Shown here piece by piece: positions 7,256 through 15,524 of a stretch of DNA of 64,000 bases. Every line of letters starts with the position of its first letter. The stretch's first letter is position 1. A program made the translations under genes and the position numbers. The DNA is from Martinezella hainanensis (GTDB lineage: Bacteria > Pseudomonadota > Alphaproteobacteria > Rhizobiales > Rhizobiaceae). The stretch is taken from contig NZ_FMAC01000014.1 in assembly GCF_900094555.1 (NCBI RefSeq), forward strand, positions 1 to 64,000, given 5' to 3'. The notes under the pieces were generated by a model. That model was not told the origin of the DNA. It saw nothing but the letters and a program-made list of their open reading frames with translations, and did not search any database.

Positions 7256-8785
7256 ATGACCAAGTTTTCACGCCGAATCCTCGGCGATGTCGCGCGTCGG
7301 CTTGCCTATGGTGCCGCAGTTTCTGCTGGTCTGCTGATGATGGGCCTGGCGCCGGCCGAAGCCGCCAAGACGACCCTCAATCTCGGCATGAGCGTCGAAC
7401 CGACCGGCCTCGATCCGACGATCGCTGCCCCCGTCGCGATCGGCCAGGTGACCTGGCAGAACATCTTCGAGGGGCTGGTTGCGATCGACGAGAACGGCAA
7501 GATCGTGCCGCAGCTCGCCAAGAGCTGGGAAATTTCGCCCGATGGCCTGACCTATACGTTCAAGCTCGAGACCGGCGTGAAATTCCATGACGGCGAGGCC
7601 TTCGATTCCGCCGCCGCCAAGTTCACGCTCGATCGCGCTCGCGGCGCCGATTCTGTCAATCCGCAGAAGCGCTTCTTTGCAACGATCGCCTCGATCGACA
7701 CGCCGGATGCGGAAACGCTGGTCCTACACCTTTCCTCGCCGACCGGCAGCCTGCTCTACTGGCTCGGCTGGCCAAGCTCCGTCATGGTCGGGCCGAAATC
7801 CTCGGCCAACGACAAGACGACGCCCATCGGCACCGGCCCGTTCAAATTCTCCTCCTGGACCAAGGGCGACCATGTCGACCTCGTGAAAAACCCCGACTAT
7901 TGGAACAAGTCGGTCGACGTGAAGCTCGAGAAGGTGACTTTCCGCTTCATTTCCGACCCGCAGGCGGAAGCAGCGGCGCTGAAGGCCGGCGATGTCGACG
8001 CCTTTCCGGAATTTGCAGCACCTGAACTCATGAGTTCCTTTGAGGGCGATGCCAGGCTGACGACCAAGATCGGCAATACCGAGCTGAAGGTCGTGGCCGG
8101 CATGAACAACACGCGCAAACCCTTCGACGACAAGCGCGTGCGCCAGGCGCTGATGATGGCGCTCGACCGCAAGACGATCATCGAAGGCGCATGGTCCGGC
8201 CTCGGCACGGCGATCGGCAGCCATTACACGCCGAACGATCCCGGCTACAAGGACCTGACCGGCGCACTGCCCTACGATGCCGCCAAGGCCAAGGCTCTGC
8301 TCGCCGAAGCCGGCTATCCAAATGGTTTCACCTTCACCATCAAGACGCCGCAGATGGCATACGCCCCTCGAAGCGCGCAGGTAATGCAGGCGATGTTTGC
8401 CGATATCGGCGTGACGATGAATATCGAGCCGACGGAATTCCCGGCCAAATGGGTGCAGGACGTGTTCACCGGTCGCAACTACGACATGACCATCGTCGCC
8501 CATGCCGAGCCGATGGATATCGATATCTATTCGCGCGATCCCTATTACTTCAACTACAAGAACCCTGCCTTCAACGAGCTGATGAAGAAGATCCAGCTCA
8601 CGTCCGATGTATCCGAACAGAACAAGCTTTATGGCGAGGCACAGAGTATTCTAGCCGAGGATGTGCCGTCGCTCTTCCTCTTTGTCATGCCGAAGCTCGG
8701 CGTCTGGGACAAGAAGCTTAGGGGTCTCTGGGAGAACGAGCCGATCCCCTCGAACGTGCTGACCAACGTCGCCTGGGAAGACTGA
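7256..8785 (+). CDS. ABC transporter substrate-binding protein, family 5 (peptide/nickel type)
   Basis: 509 residues as called. The N-terminus (MTKFSRRILGDVARR, then a hydrophobic run to APAEAAK) is a signal peptide with cleavage near AEA, so the protein is periplasmic. The mature part has the family pattern: LNLGMSVEPTGLDPTIA, WQNIFEGLV, LAKSWEISPDGLTYTFKL, and a C-terminal half with RVRQALMMALDRKTI. An in-frame ATG at 7178 exists, but the one at 7256 has AAGGGA at the right distance and places the signal peptide at the start. The two following permeases complete the importer. No ATPase gene is present in the cluster. Ligands are likely oligopeptides or related amides. Confidence 0.92.
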   Translation: MTKFSRRILGDVARRLAYGAAVSAGLLMMGLAPAEAAKTTLNLGMSVEPTGLDPTIAAPVAIGQVTWQNIFEGLVAIDENGKIVPQLAKSWEISPDGLTYTFKLETGVKFHDGEAFDSAAAKFTLDRARGADSVNPQKRFFATIASIDTPDAETLVLHLSSPTGSLLYWLGWPSSVMVGPKSSANDKTTPIGTGPFKFSSWTKGDHVDLVKNPDYWNKSVDVKLEKVTFRFISDPQAEAAALKAGDVDAFPEFAAPELMSSFEGDARLTTKIGNTELKVVAGMNNTRKPFDDKRVRQALMMALDRKTIIEGAWSGLGTAIGSHYTPNDPGYKDLTGALPYDAAKAKALLAEAGYPNGFTFTIKTPQMAYAPRSAQVMQAMFADIGVTMNIEPTEFPAKWVQDVFTGRNYDMTIVAHAEPMDIDIYSRDPYYFNYKNPAFNELMKKIQLTSDVSEQNKLYGEAQSILAEDVPSLFLFVMPKLGVWDKKLRGLWENEPIPSNVLTNVAWED

Positions 8786-8808
8786 TATCGTTTCTACGCG
8801 ACGATGCC

Positions 8809-8833
8809 GACGGGCGGACCAGAGCCGCCCGTC
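8809..8833 (+). other. Stem-loop between binding-protein and permease genes
   Basis: GACGGGCGG, loop ACCAGAG, CCGCCCGTC: a perfect 9-base-pair stem beginning 24 bases after the binding-protein stop. Hairpins at this place in importer operons commonly protect the upstream message or reduce downstream expression. It also argues against starting the permease at 8804. Confidence 0.5.
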
Positions 8834-8875
8834 GCTGGAGATCTCGATGCCGGCCTGCTCGGCCACGGACATGCT

Positions 8876-9829
8876 ATGATCGTATTGCTCACTCGCCGGA
8901 TTTTAGGACTGATCGTGACGCTGATCGCGGTCTCGCTGCTGGTCTTTGCCGTCATGGCACTGCTGCCGGGCGATCCGGCCGCGATCACGCTCGGGACATC
9001 GGCGACGCCGGAAACGCTGGCGGCACTTCGGCATGACATGGGTCTCGATCAGCCACTGATCGTCCGCTATGGGCAATGGCTTGCCGGTGCACTGACGGGT
9101 GATCTCGGCAAATCCTATACCTACGGCGTGCCGGTTGCCGGCCTGATTGCCGAGCGGCTTGCCGTCACACTGCCGCTTGCGGCCCTTGCCGTCCTGCTCT
9201 CCGTTCTCATTGCCGTACCGCTGGGTGTCGCAGCTGCCGCCAAGCGGGGCGGCTTCTTCGATATTCTCGCGACGCTATTCTCGCAGATGGGCATTGCCGT
9301 GCCGGGCTTCTGGGTCGGCCTGTTGCTGGTGCTTCTGTTTGCCACCTCGCTCGGCTGGATGCCGGCGGGCGGCTTTCCCGGTTGGGACAGCGGATGGTGG
9401 CCGGCCCTGAAATCGCTGGTGCTACCCGCCGTCGCCCTCGCACTGCCGCAGTCGGCGGTGTTGACCCGCGTGACGCGCTCGGCCGTACTCGACACGCTGC
9501 ACGAGGATTTTGCCCGCACGGCGGTCGCCAAGGGCCTGTCGCGCAACCGCGTACTCTGGGGGCATGTGGTGCCGAATGCGCTGGTTCCGGTGCTGACCAT
9601 TCTCGGTCTGCAATTCACCTTTCTGGTCGCCGGCGCCGTGCTGATCGAAAACGTCTTCACCCTGCCCGGGCTTGGCCGCCTCGCCTATCAGGCGCTCAGC
9701 CAGCGCGACGTGATCGTGCTTCAGGATGTCGTGCTGTTCTTTGCCGGCCTTGTCATCGTTGTGAACTTCCTGGTGGATCTATCCTATCTCGTCATCGATC
9801 CCCGGCTGCGGGCGGGAGGCGCACGATGA
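8876..9829 (+). CDS. ABC transporter permease, DppB/OppB type
   Basis: 317 residues with about six membrane segments, the first from TRRILGLIVTLIAVSLLVFAVMALLPGDP, which is the standard DppB opening. The coupling loop is visible as RVTRSAVLDTLHEDFARTAVAKGLSRNRVLWGHVVPNALVPVLT, the EAA motif that contacts the ATPase. The frame is open from 8804, but ATG 8876 gives the expected N-terminus and avoids translating the stem-loop. Its TGA overlaps the next ATG (ATGA), so the two permeases are translationally coupled. Confidence 0.9.
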   Translation: MIVLLTRRILGLIVTLIAVSLLVFAVMALLPGDPAAITLGTSATPETLAALRHDMGLDQPLIVRYGQWLAGALTGDLGKSYTYGVPVAGLIAERLAVTLPLAALAVLLSVLIAVPLGVAAAAKRGGFFDILATLFSQMGIAVPGFWVGLLLVLLFATSLGWMPAGGFPGWDSGWWPALKSLVLPAVALALPQSAVLTRVTRSAVLDTLHEDFARTAVAKGLSRNRVLWGHVVPNALVPVLTILGLQFTFLVAGAVLIENVFTLPGLGRLAYQALSQRDVIVLQDVVLFFAGLVIVVNFLVDLSYLVIDPRLRAGGAR

Positions 9830-10692
9830 GCATTGCTGAAACCGGAGCTGCCACCCAGCCCTCCCGCCGTCGTTTTCGGGCATTGCGACGCGCGAACCTC
9901 ATGATCGGCGCCCTTATCATCCTGGCTCTCGTCGCCGTCGCCGTCGTCTCACTGTTCTGGACGCCGGTGCCGCCGGCAAAGATGCAGATCACCCACAAGC
10001 TCGAACCACCTTTCGGCTTCGGGCTTCTCGGCACCGATCAGCTTGGCCATGACGTCATGTCGATGCTGATGGCAGGCTGCTGGAATTCGCTGTCGATCTC
10101 GGTGTCGGCTGTCGCGATCGGCGGGACGATCGGAACGATCATCGGTGTCTCCGCCGCTGCGCAACGCGGCCTGTTCGAGGCGCTCGTCATGCGCGCCTGC
10201 GACGTGATCTTCGCGCTGCCGCCGATCCTGTCTGCGATGATCCTCGGAGCGTTTCTCGGAACCGGACGCTCGACGGCCATCATCGCCATTGCCGTCTTCA
10301 TGGTGCCGGTCTTTGCCCGCGTCGCACTCGGGTCCGCCTTGCAGGCATGGAGCCGGGATTATGTGCTGGCGGCGCGCGCCATCGGCAATACGCAGCTTTC
10401 CATCACGCTGCGCCATGTCCTGCCGAACATCATGGGCGGCATCATCGTCCAGGCGACGATCCAGCTCGGTCTTGCGATCCTGACCGAGGCCGGGCTTGCC
10501 TTCCTGGGCTTGAGTGTGCCGCCGCCGGCACCGACCTGGGGACGGATGCTGGCCGATGCGCAGACCTATTTCCACGTTGCGCCGTGGCTGGCCCTCCTCC
10601 CGGGGCTTGCCATCGCGCTTTCCGTGCTCGGCTTCAACCTGCTCGGCGACGGGCTGCGCGATCTCCTCGACCCCCGCGAGGCGGCGCGCTGA
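9826..10692 (+). CDS. ABC transporter permease, DppC/OppC type
   Basis: 288 residues. A cytoplasmic N-terminus of about 25 residues is followed by a membrane segment, then the family signature FGFGLLGTDQLGHDVMSMLMAGCWNSL and the EAA loop ALQAWSRDYVLAARAIGNTQLSITLRHVLPNI near 175-205. It ends in LLGDGLRDLLDPR, the usual DppC tail. It forms a heterodimeric channel with the preceding permease. Transport needs an ATP-binding subunit, which must come from elsewhere because an amidase gene follows 23 bases downstream. Confidence 0.92.
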   Translation: MSIAETGAATQPSRRRFRALRRANLMIGALIILALVAVAVVSLFWTPVPPAKMQITHKLEPPFGFGLLGTDQLGHDVMSMLMAGCWNSLSISVSAVAIGGTIGTIIGVSAAAQRGLFEALVMRACDVIFALPPILSAMILGAFLGTGRSTAIIAIAVFMVPVFARVALGSALQAWSRDYVLAARAIGNTQLSITLRHVLPNIMGGIIVQATIQLGLAILTEAGLAFLGLSVPPPAPTWGRMLADAQTYFHVAPWLALLPGLAIALSVLGFNLLGDGLRDLLDPREAAR

Positions 10693-10715
10693 TTGAGACA
10701 TAAAGAGTATAGATC

Positions 10716-12107
10716 ATGACCGAATCTACCGATCTTTCCATCCGAGACCTCCGGCGCAAGTTTGCCGACAAGAGCCTGTCTCCGAGCGAATACTGGCTGG
10801 CGCTCGAGACGCATATCGAGGCATGGGAGCCGACAATCGCTGCTCTCTACGCCTATGATCCCGAGGATGCGCGCAGGCAGGCGGCTGCCTCCACGGAGCG
10901 CTGGGCGAAGGGTGTGCCGCTTGGGACCCTGGACGGCATTCCGGTGACGCTGAAGGAGCTGATCGCCACCAAGGGCCAGCCGGTGCCGCTCGGCACGGCG
11001 GCCGTCGAGCTTGTTCCCGCTGCCGAGGACGCGCCGATCGCCGCCCGCATGCGCGAGGACGGCGCGGTGATTTTCGCGAAAACCACCTGCCCCGATTACG
11101 GCATGCTGTCATCGGGCCTTTCCAGCTTTCACAAGCTCAGCCGCAACCCTTGGGACCCGAGCCAGAACCCGGGCGGCTCCAGCGCCGGTGCGTCCGCCGC
11201 CGCAGCAGCCGGCTACGGGCCGCTGCATATCGGTACCGATATCGGCGGCTCAATACGCCTGCCGGCGGGATGGACCGGCATTTTCGGCTTCAAGCCGAGC
11301 AATGGCCGCATTCCGATCGATCCCTACTATCTCGGGCGCTGCGCCGGACCGATGACCCGCACGGTCGAGGATGCCGCCTTCTCCATGGCGACGCTCTCGC
11401 GGCCCGACTGGCGCGACTGCACCAGCCTCGCGCCTGATAACATCGACTGGATGGATCTCGATATCGACGTCCGGGGCATGAAGATCGGTTTGATGCTGGA
11501 TGCCGGCTGCGGCCTGCCTGTCGAGGACGAGATACGCGATGCGGTCGTTGCCGCCGCCAAACGCTTCGAAGAAGCAGGCGCCGTCATTGTCGACGTCGCG
11601 CCGGTGCTGAACAGGCAGATGCTTGACGGACTTGATGCCTTCTGGCGCGCCCGCTTTTGGGGCGACATGACAGCATTGAGCGAGGAACGCCGCAACAGCA
11701 TCCTGCCCTATATCTATAGCTGGGCGAAGGGCGGCGCCGATATCAGCGGCGTTAATGCCGTTCGCGGCTTCAACCAGACCTACGAGATGCGCAAGAGCTG
11801 CGGCAAGCTCTTCTCAGACGTAGACGCCGTGCTTTCGCCGAGCAATCCGATCGTTTCCTATCCCGCCGAATGGGCTTCGCCCACCAACGACCCGGCGCGG
11901 CCTTTCGAACACATCGCCTTCACCGTTCCGTGGAACATGTCGGAACAGCCGGCTGCGTCGATCAATTGCGGCTTCTCCCGCTCCGGCATGCCGATCGGCA
12001 TGCAGATCGTCGGCCCGCGCTTCGGCGACATGCTGGTGCTTCGCCTCTCCAAGGCCTTCGAGGATTGGAGCGGCGGCGTGACGAACTGGCCGAAGCAACC
12101 GGGGTGA
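10716..12107 (+). CDS. Amidase (amidase-signature family)
   Basis: 463 residues. Hydrolyses a carboxamide to acid plus amine or ammonia. The Ser-cisSer-Lys triad can be placed at Lys80 (PVTLKELIATKG), Ser155 (NPGGSSAGASAA) and Ser179 (TDIGGSIRLPAG), with normal family spacing. There is no signal peptide, so it acts in the cytoplasm, after import. It is the last gene of the transporter cluster and converges closely with the Lrp gene. Family members range from GatA-like proteins to NylA-type cyclic-amide hydrolases. It lacks GatB/GatC neighbours, so a catabolic role is more likely than tRNA amidation. Confidence 0.9.
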   Translation: MTESTDLSIRDLRRKFADKSLSPSEYWLALETHIEAWEPTIAALYAYDPEDARRQAAASTERWAKGVPLGTLDGIPVTLKELIATKGQPVPLGTAAVELVPAAEDAPIAARMREDGAVIFAKTTCPDYGMLSSGLSSFHKLSRNPWDPSQNPGGSSAGASAAAAAGYGPLHIGTDIGGSIRLPAGWTGIFGFKPSNGRIPIDPYYLGRCAGPMTRTVEDAAFSMATLSRPDWRDCTSLAPDNIDWMDLDIDVRGMKIGLMLDAGCGLPVEDEIRDAVVAAAKRFEEAGAVIVDVAPVLNRQMLDGLDAFWRARFWGDMTALSEERRNSILPYIYSWAKGGADISGVNAVRGFNQTYEMRKSCGKLFSDVDAVLSPSNPIVSYPAEWASPTNDPARPFEHIAFTVPWNMSEQPAASINCGFSRSGMPIGMQIVGPRFGDMLVLRLSKAFEDWSGGVTNWPKQPG

Positions 12108-12128
12108 TAGCTCACATCCCGTTTTGAG

Positions 12129-12608
12129 CTAGTCCAGGGACAATGGCACGGACAGTCCGATCTTCACCCGATCCATGGTGACGAGCGACTTGAATTTCGT
12201 GACATTCGGATTGTCGTAGAAGAGACGTTGGGCGACCGCCTCATAGGCCGACATGCTGGGCACGACGATGACGAGCACGAAGTCGGCCTCGCCGGTAACC
12301 CCGTAGCACTGCTGGACCTCTGGCGCTTCCAGGAAGCTGCGCTTGATGCCGTTGATCAGGTCGTAGCGTTCGTTTGCGATATGCACCTCAACAACGATGG
12401 TGATGGACAGGCCCACCGCTGCCGGATCGACAACCGCGATATTGGCCTGGATGACGCCGCTCGTCTGCATGCGCTTGATGCGCCGCTGCACGGCGGGGGC
12501 CGACAGATTGACCCGTTCGCCGATCTCACGTTGCGGAACGGTACTGTCCTTTTGAAGAATCTCGAGAATCGCCAGGTCGAACTCATCGAGATCGGCGGAT
12601 TTGCGCAT
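12129..12608 (-). CDS. Lrp/AsnC family transcriptional regulator
   Basis: 159 residues: an N-terminal helix-turn-helix (about 8-55, STVPQREIGERVNLSAPAVQRRIKRM) and a C-terminal RAM/ligand-binding domain (about 70-150, with GVTGEADFVLVIVV). Such proteins respond to amino acids and form octamers. It is divergent from the EamA exporter across 124 bases, so it probably controls that exporter in response to an amino acid, as in many Lrp-exporter pairs. Its 3' end lies only 21 bases from the convergent amidase stop. Confidence 0.93.
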   Translation of the reverse strand: MRKSADLDEFDLAILEILQKDSTVPQREIGERVNLSAPAVQRRIKRMQTSGVIQANIAVVDPAAVGLSITIVVEVHIANERYDLINGIKRSFLEAPEVQQCYGVTGEADFVLVIVVPSMSAYEAVAQRLFYDNPNVTKFKSLVTMDRVKIGLSVPLSLD

Positions 12609-12732
12609 TTCAATACATCCTTACCGCAAAGAAGAAACAAAATTGCATGAAACTTGTCGCAATGGAGCCAAATCCTCTTTCCCTATGTACTAGCTTTGCG
12701 CCACAAATCACCTGACTTGCAAAGGCACGAGA

Positions 12733-13659
12733 ATGTCACAGCCGGACACCGAATACGATATGCGCAGCCCGAGCCTCGAAGAAGGCGCCGATGCGAAGGG
12801 CTTTCTTCTTGGCGTGGTGGCGATGCTTCTGGCCGCACTGGCCATGAGCATTTCGCCGAGCCTCGTGCGTCTTGCCGACGTTGGGCCTTTCGCCAGCGCC
12901 TTCTGGCGTGTCTTTCTGGCGCTGCCGATCCTTTGGGTATGGATGCGATATGGCGAGGCGGCGGAGCCCAGGGCGCCCCGTGCCAGCTTTACACTGCCAA
13001 CGATCCTCGCCGGGCTGGCCTTTACGGGCGATCTGTTCTTCTGGCATCTCTCGATCATGCGGACGACGATCGCCAATGCCACCTTCTTTGCGACGATGGC
13101 GCCGCTATGGGTCGTGATCTTCGGCTGGCTTTTGCTGAGGCAGAGGGTCGGTCGCACCACGCTTCTCGGGCTTCTCGTCTGCCTCGCGGGCGGCACGGCG
13201 CTGGTGGTGCAGAGCCTGGCGTTCAATCCGGATCGCGCCGTCGGCGATGCTCTCGCCATCATCACCGGCGCCTTCTTCGGCCTTTACTTCTTGGCGGTCG
13301 GTGCTGCACGTCCCGGAACGAATGCTGCGCGCGTCACCTTTGAATTGAGCGTCATCACCGCGACGATCCTGTTCCTCGTCGCCTTCTTTTTCGAACCGCG
13401 GATATTGCCGCAATCGATCTCGGGATGGTGCGTGCTTCTGGCGCTCGGCCTCATCAGCCACGCCGGCGGACAAGGTCTGCTTTCGATCGCGCTCGGACGA
13501 CTGCCGACCGTTTTCTCCTCGCTCGTCATTTTTCTGGAATCGATCGCTGCCGCCCTTTTCGCCTGGTTCCTGTTCGGCGAAAACGTCACGTTGCTGCAGG
13601 CCCTCGGCGGGATCGTCATCGTCGCCGGCATCTGGATCGCGCGGCCACGCACGCCTTGA
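12733..13659 (+). CDS. EamA/DMT family transporter
   Basis: 308 residues with ten predicted membrane segments arranged as two EamA repeats (about 28-155 and 170-300). The first repeat begins GVVAMLLAALAMSISPSLVRLADVGPFASAFWR, the usual entrance. Members export amino acids or other metabolites from the inner membrane. The divergent Lrp gene suggests an amino acid or derivative as substrate. The start ATG at 12733 follows a weak AGGCACGAGA site. Confidence 0.9.
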   Translation: MSQPDTEYDMRSPSLEEGADAKGFLLGVVAMLLAALAMSISPSLVRLADVGPFASAFWRVFLALPILWVWMRYGEAAEPRAPRASFTLPTILAGLAFTGDLFFWHLSIMRTTIANATFFATMAPLWVVIFGWLLLRQRVGRTTLLGLLVCLAGGTALVVQSLAFNPDRAVGDALAIITGAFFGLYFLAVGAARPGTNAARVTFELSVITATILFLVAFFFEPRILPQSISGWCVLLALGLISHAGGQGLLSIALGRLPTVFSSLVIFLESIAAALFAWFLFGENVTLLQALGGIVIVAGIWIARPRTP

Positions 13660-13688
13660 GGCGCGGACGTGAAGAAAATCGGGGGGTG

Positions 13689-13928
13689 CTACAAGGTGGC
13701 GGCACCCTTTTCGTGCATGTCGGCGCCGAGATCATGCAGCGCCTTTTCAATCACGCGCAAATCATCCTGAAGTCCGTCATCGGCGCTCATCGAGCTTTCG
13801 CTGCCGGCACGCTGGATAGCGCGAGCCTCGCTACGCAGCTCGCGCAGCCTTTCGATCTTGCCGCTTTTGCGCAGGTGATTGTCGAACAGAATGTCCTGAA
13901 CCGTCTTTTCCATGGCCGTAATGGGCAT
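13689..13928 (-). CDS. Uncharacterised small protein, 79 aa
   Basis: Mostly helical and charged (for example RLRELRSEARAIQR), with no signal peptide or membrane segment. The ATG has a strong ribosome site (GAGAGGAGGAAACTC), which supports translation. It converges with the EamA gene and precedes, on the same strand, nothing obviously related. I do not recognise a family. Similar short helical proteins are often rhizobial-specific hypotheticals. Confidence 0.6.
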   Translation of the reverse strand: MPITAMEKTVQDILFDNHLRKSGKIERLRELRSEARAIQRAGSESSMSADDGLQDDLRVIEKALHDLGADMHEKGAATL

Positions 13929-14002
13929 GAGTTTCCTCCTCTCGGTAGGATATCTCGATCAGAGAGATAACGAGCGGGCGAAAAGACGGTTCCGGTGCGC
14001 AA

Positions 14003-14857
14003 TCAGCCGATGAAACGGCGGTAGCCCGTCGGCCGTTCATAGAGCCAGCCGATGCGTTCGATAGCGGCGGCGAAATTCTCGCGAGCGACCGTCATCGTGT
14101 GGCCGTTGGCGTGAACAATGGTTTCCGGATCTTCCATGATCGCGACATGCCCCTTCCAGAAGACGAAATCGCCGCGCTTCAACTCCTCGCGGTCGATCGG
14201 CCGGCCGAGGCCGGCGGCCTGCATGTCGGTGTCGCGCGGCGCGGCGCGGCCCGTCATTGACAGCGCAAGCTGTACGAGGCCGGAGCAATCGATGCCGAGG
14301 CCGGAGCGGCCGCCCCACAGATAGGGTGTCTCCAGGAAGCGCAAGGCGACATCGACAAAGTCGCCGCCCCGATTGTCGCCGATCGGCTGGACGTGCTTGG
14401 CGAAGATCGCCGTGCCATCTTCGAGCACGACGTAATGATTGCCGCGCGCCTCAGCCGTGCCGGTCACATGCACGAGGCTGCCCATGGAGAGGACTGCGGC
14501 ATGCGGCTTGCGCAACTCCGGCTCCGGATAGAGGAAGGTACGCTGCGGGATGACGACGTGGGTCGGCGCGGCTGCGCCTTCCTTGATTGCCGTCTCCGGG
14601 AGATAGCCGACATAACCGTCGGCTAGAGCCTTGACCCAGCACCAGCCGTCGCGGCGCTCGAACACCGTCACCTCTTCGCCCATCAGCAGCTCGGTATCGA
14701 TGCCCGAGGCAAGACCCGGCTTCGGCCGAAGCGCGATGACCGGTACCGTGACGCGTGCACTGCTGCCCTCGACGAAGCGCTCGGCCTCGACTTTGCCCTT
14801 GAGGGAAGCTTCGGCGAGATCCGGCCTGAAAGCATTGAGACGGCGGTCGAGCGTCAT
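14003..14857 (-). CDS. NlpC/P60 family (C40) cell-wall peptidase
   Basis: 284 residues. A C-terminal NlpC/P60 domain (about 165-284) has the catalytic Cys near 191 (GIDCSGLVQLAL), His in GHVAIMED and a third polar residue in HANGHT; these enzymes cut gamma-D-Glu-diamino-acid bonds in muropeptides. The N-terminal 160 residues look like bacterial SH3 modules (VTVFERRDGWCWVKALADGYVGYLP and a second copy). There is no signal peptide, so it may act on recycled cytoplasmic muropeptides. The start 14857 lies 16 bases after the MarR stop, suggesting a two-gene operon. Confidence 0.88.
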   Translation of the reverse strand: MTLDRRLNAFRPDLAEASLKGKVEAERFVEGSSARVTVPVIALRPKPGLASGIDTELLMGEEVTVFERRDGWCWVKALADGYVGYLPETAIKEGAAAPTHVVIPQRTFLYPEPELRKPHAAVLSMGSLVHVTGTAEARGNHYVVLEDGTAIFAKHVQPIGDNRGGDFVDVALRFLETPYLWGGRSGLGIDCSGLVQLALSMTGRAAPRDTDMQAAGLGRPIDREELKRGDFVFWKGHVAIMEDPETIVHANGHTMTVARENFAAAIERIGWLYERPTGYRRFIG

Positions 14858-14873
14858 GACGAAATTCCTGAGG

Positions 14874-15224
14874 TTACAATTTGCGGCCGTGCTCGATGAC
14901 GAGATCACCGAGTTTTTCAAGATAGAGCGCGCCGGTGACCGTTCGCTTAATGATGACGTTGCGGCGATCGCGCTCATCGCGGACACGATCGACCAATCCC
15001 ATCACACCCATGGTGTCAAGCGCCCTTGTTATGACCGGCTTGGTGACGCCAAGGGTCGCGGCCAGACCGCGGACGGTATGGGGTGGCGGCACGAGATAGA
15101 TCTGCAGCAGGATCGCCGTCTGCCGCAGCGTCAAATCATGATCCTCGCGGCGCACCTGAGCGAGCGTCACGCCATGCCAGAGGCCTAGAGCCTGCGAGGC
15201 GGTGAGTTCAAGCGACAAGGGCAA
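14874..15224 (-). CDS. MarR-like winged-helix regulator, TTG start
   Basis: 116 residues with a winged helix-turn-helix (about 45-95: PPPHTVRGLAATLGVTKPVITRALDTMGVMGLVDRVRDERDRRNVII), the core of a MarR fold though shorter than usual. An in-frame stop lies 16 bases upstream and no early ATG exists, so translation must begin at TTG 15224 or later. It is followed closely by the NlpC/P60 gene and may regulate that operon. Confidence 0.75.
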   Translation of the reverse strand: MPLSLELTASQALGLWHGVTLAQVRREDHDLTLRQTAILLQIYLVPPPHTVRGLAATLGVTKPVITRALDTMGVMGLVDRVRDERDRRNVIIKRTVTGALYLEKLGDLVIEHGRKL

Positions 15225-15296
15225 CCCCGAGATTCGTTACGCTGCCGTTCCAGTCTCGATCAAGATCATGGCGGTTTCAAGGGGAATTCATTGACC

Positions 15297-15512
15297 CCTT
15301 CTCCCCGCAATGCGGGGAGAAGGTGGGACCGAGACATTGAGCGAAGCGAAAGGTGGAGGGCTCGGATGAGGGGGGTTCGCTGGACTGCCGGCGCGAAGAG
15401 CATAGCCATCCTCTCGGTCCGGTTATTGTCGCTGGTCAGGTCAGCCCGACTTTGTTGCGCTTACGTGCCTGGCCCCTCACCCTAACCCTCTCCTCGCAAC
15501 GCGGGGAGAGGG
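15297..15512. repeat. Pair of rhizobial-type interspersed palindromes
   Basis: In the 300-base gap 15225-15524. First palindrome: CCTTCTCCCCGCA, one base, TGCGGGGAGAAGG (15297-15323, perfect). Second: CCCTCTCCTCGC, AAC, GCGGGGAGAGGG (15486-15512, one mismatch). Between them lies GAGCGAAGCGAAAGGTGGAG, also typical of this element. The element family is widespread between genes in Rhizobiales. Here it may terminate the minus-strand aminopeptidase transcript. No gene is supportable in the gap. Confidence 0.65.
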
Positions 15513-15524
15513 AATAACAATGAC

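Noticed and set aside
8804..8875. Earlier start for the DppB-type permease
   Set aside because: It would translate a 9-base-pair stem-loop and add a non-membrane tail unlike the family N-terminus.
15297..15512. CRISPR-like repeat pair
   Set aside because: Only two unequal palindromic copies with repeat-element sequence between, and no cas genes; they fit interspersed palindromes.
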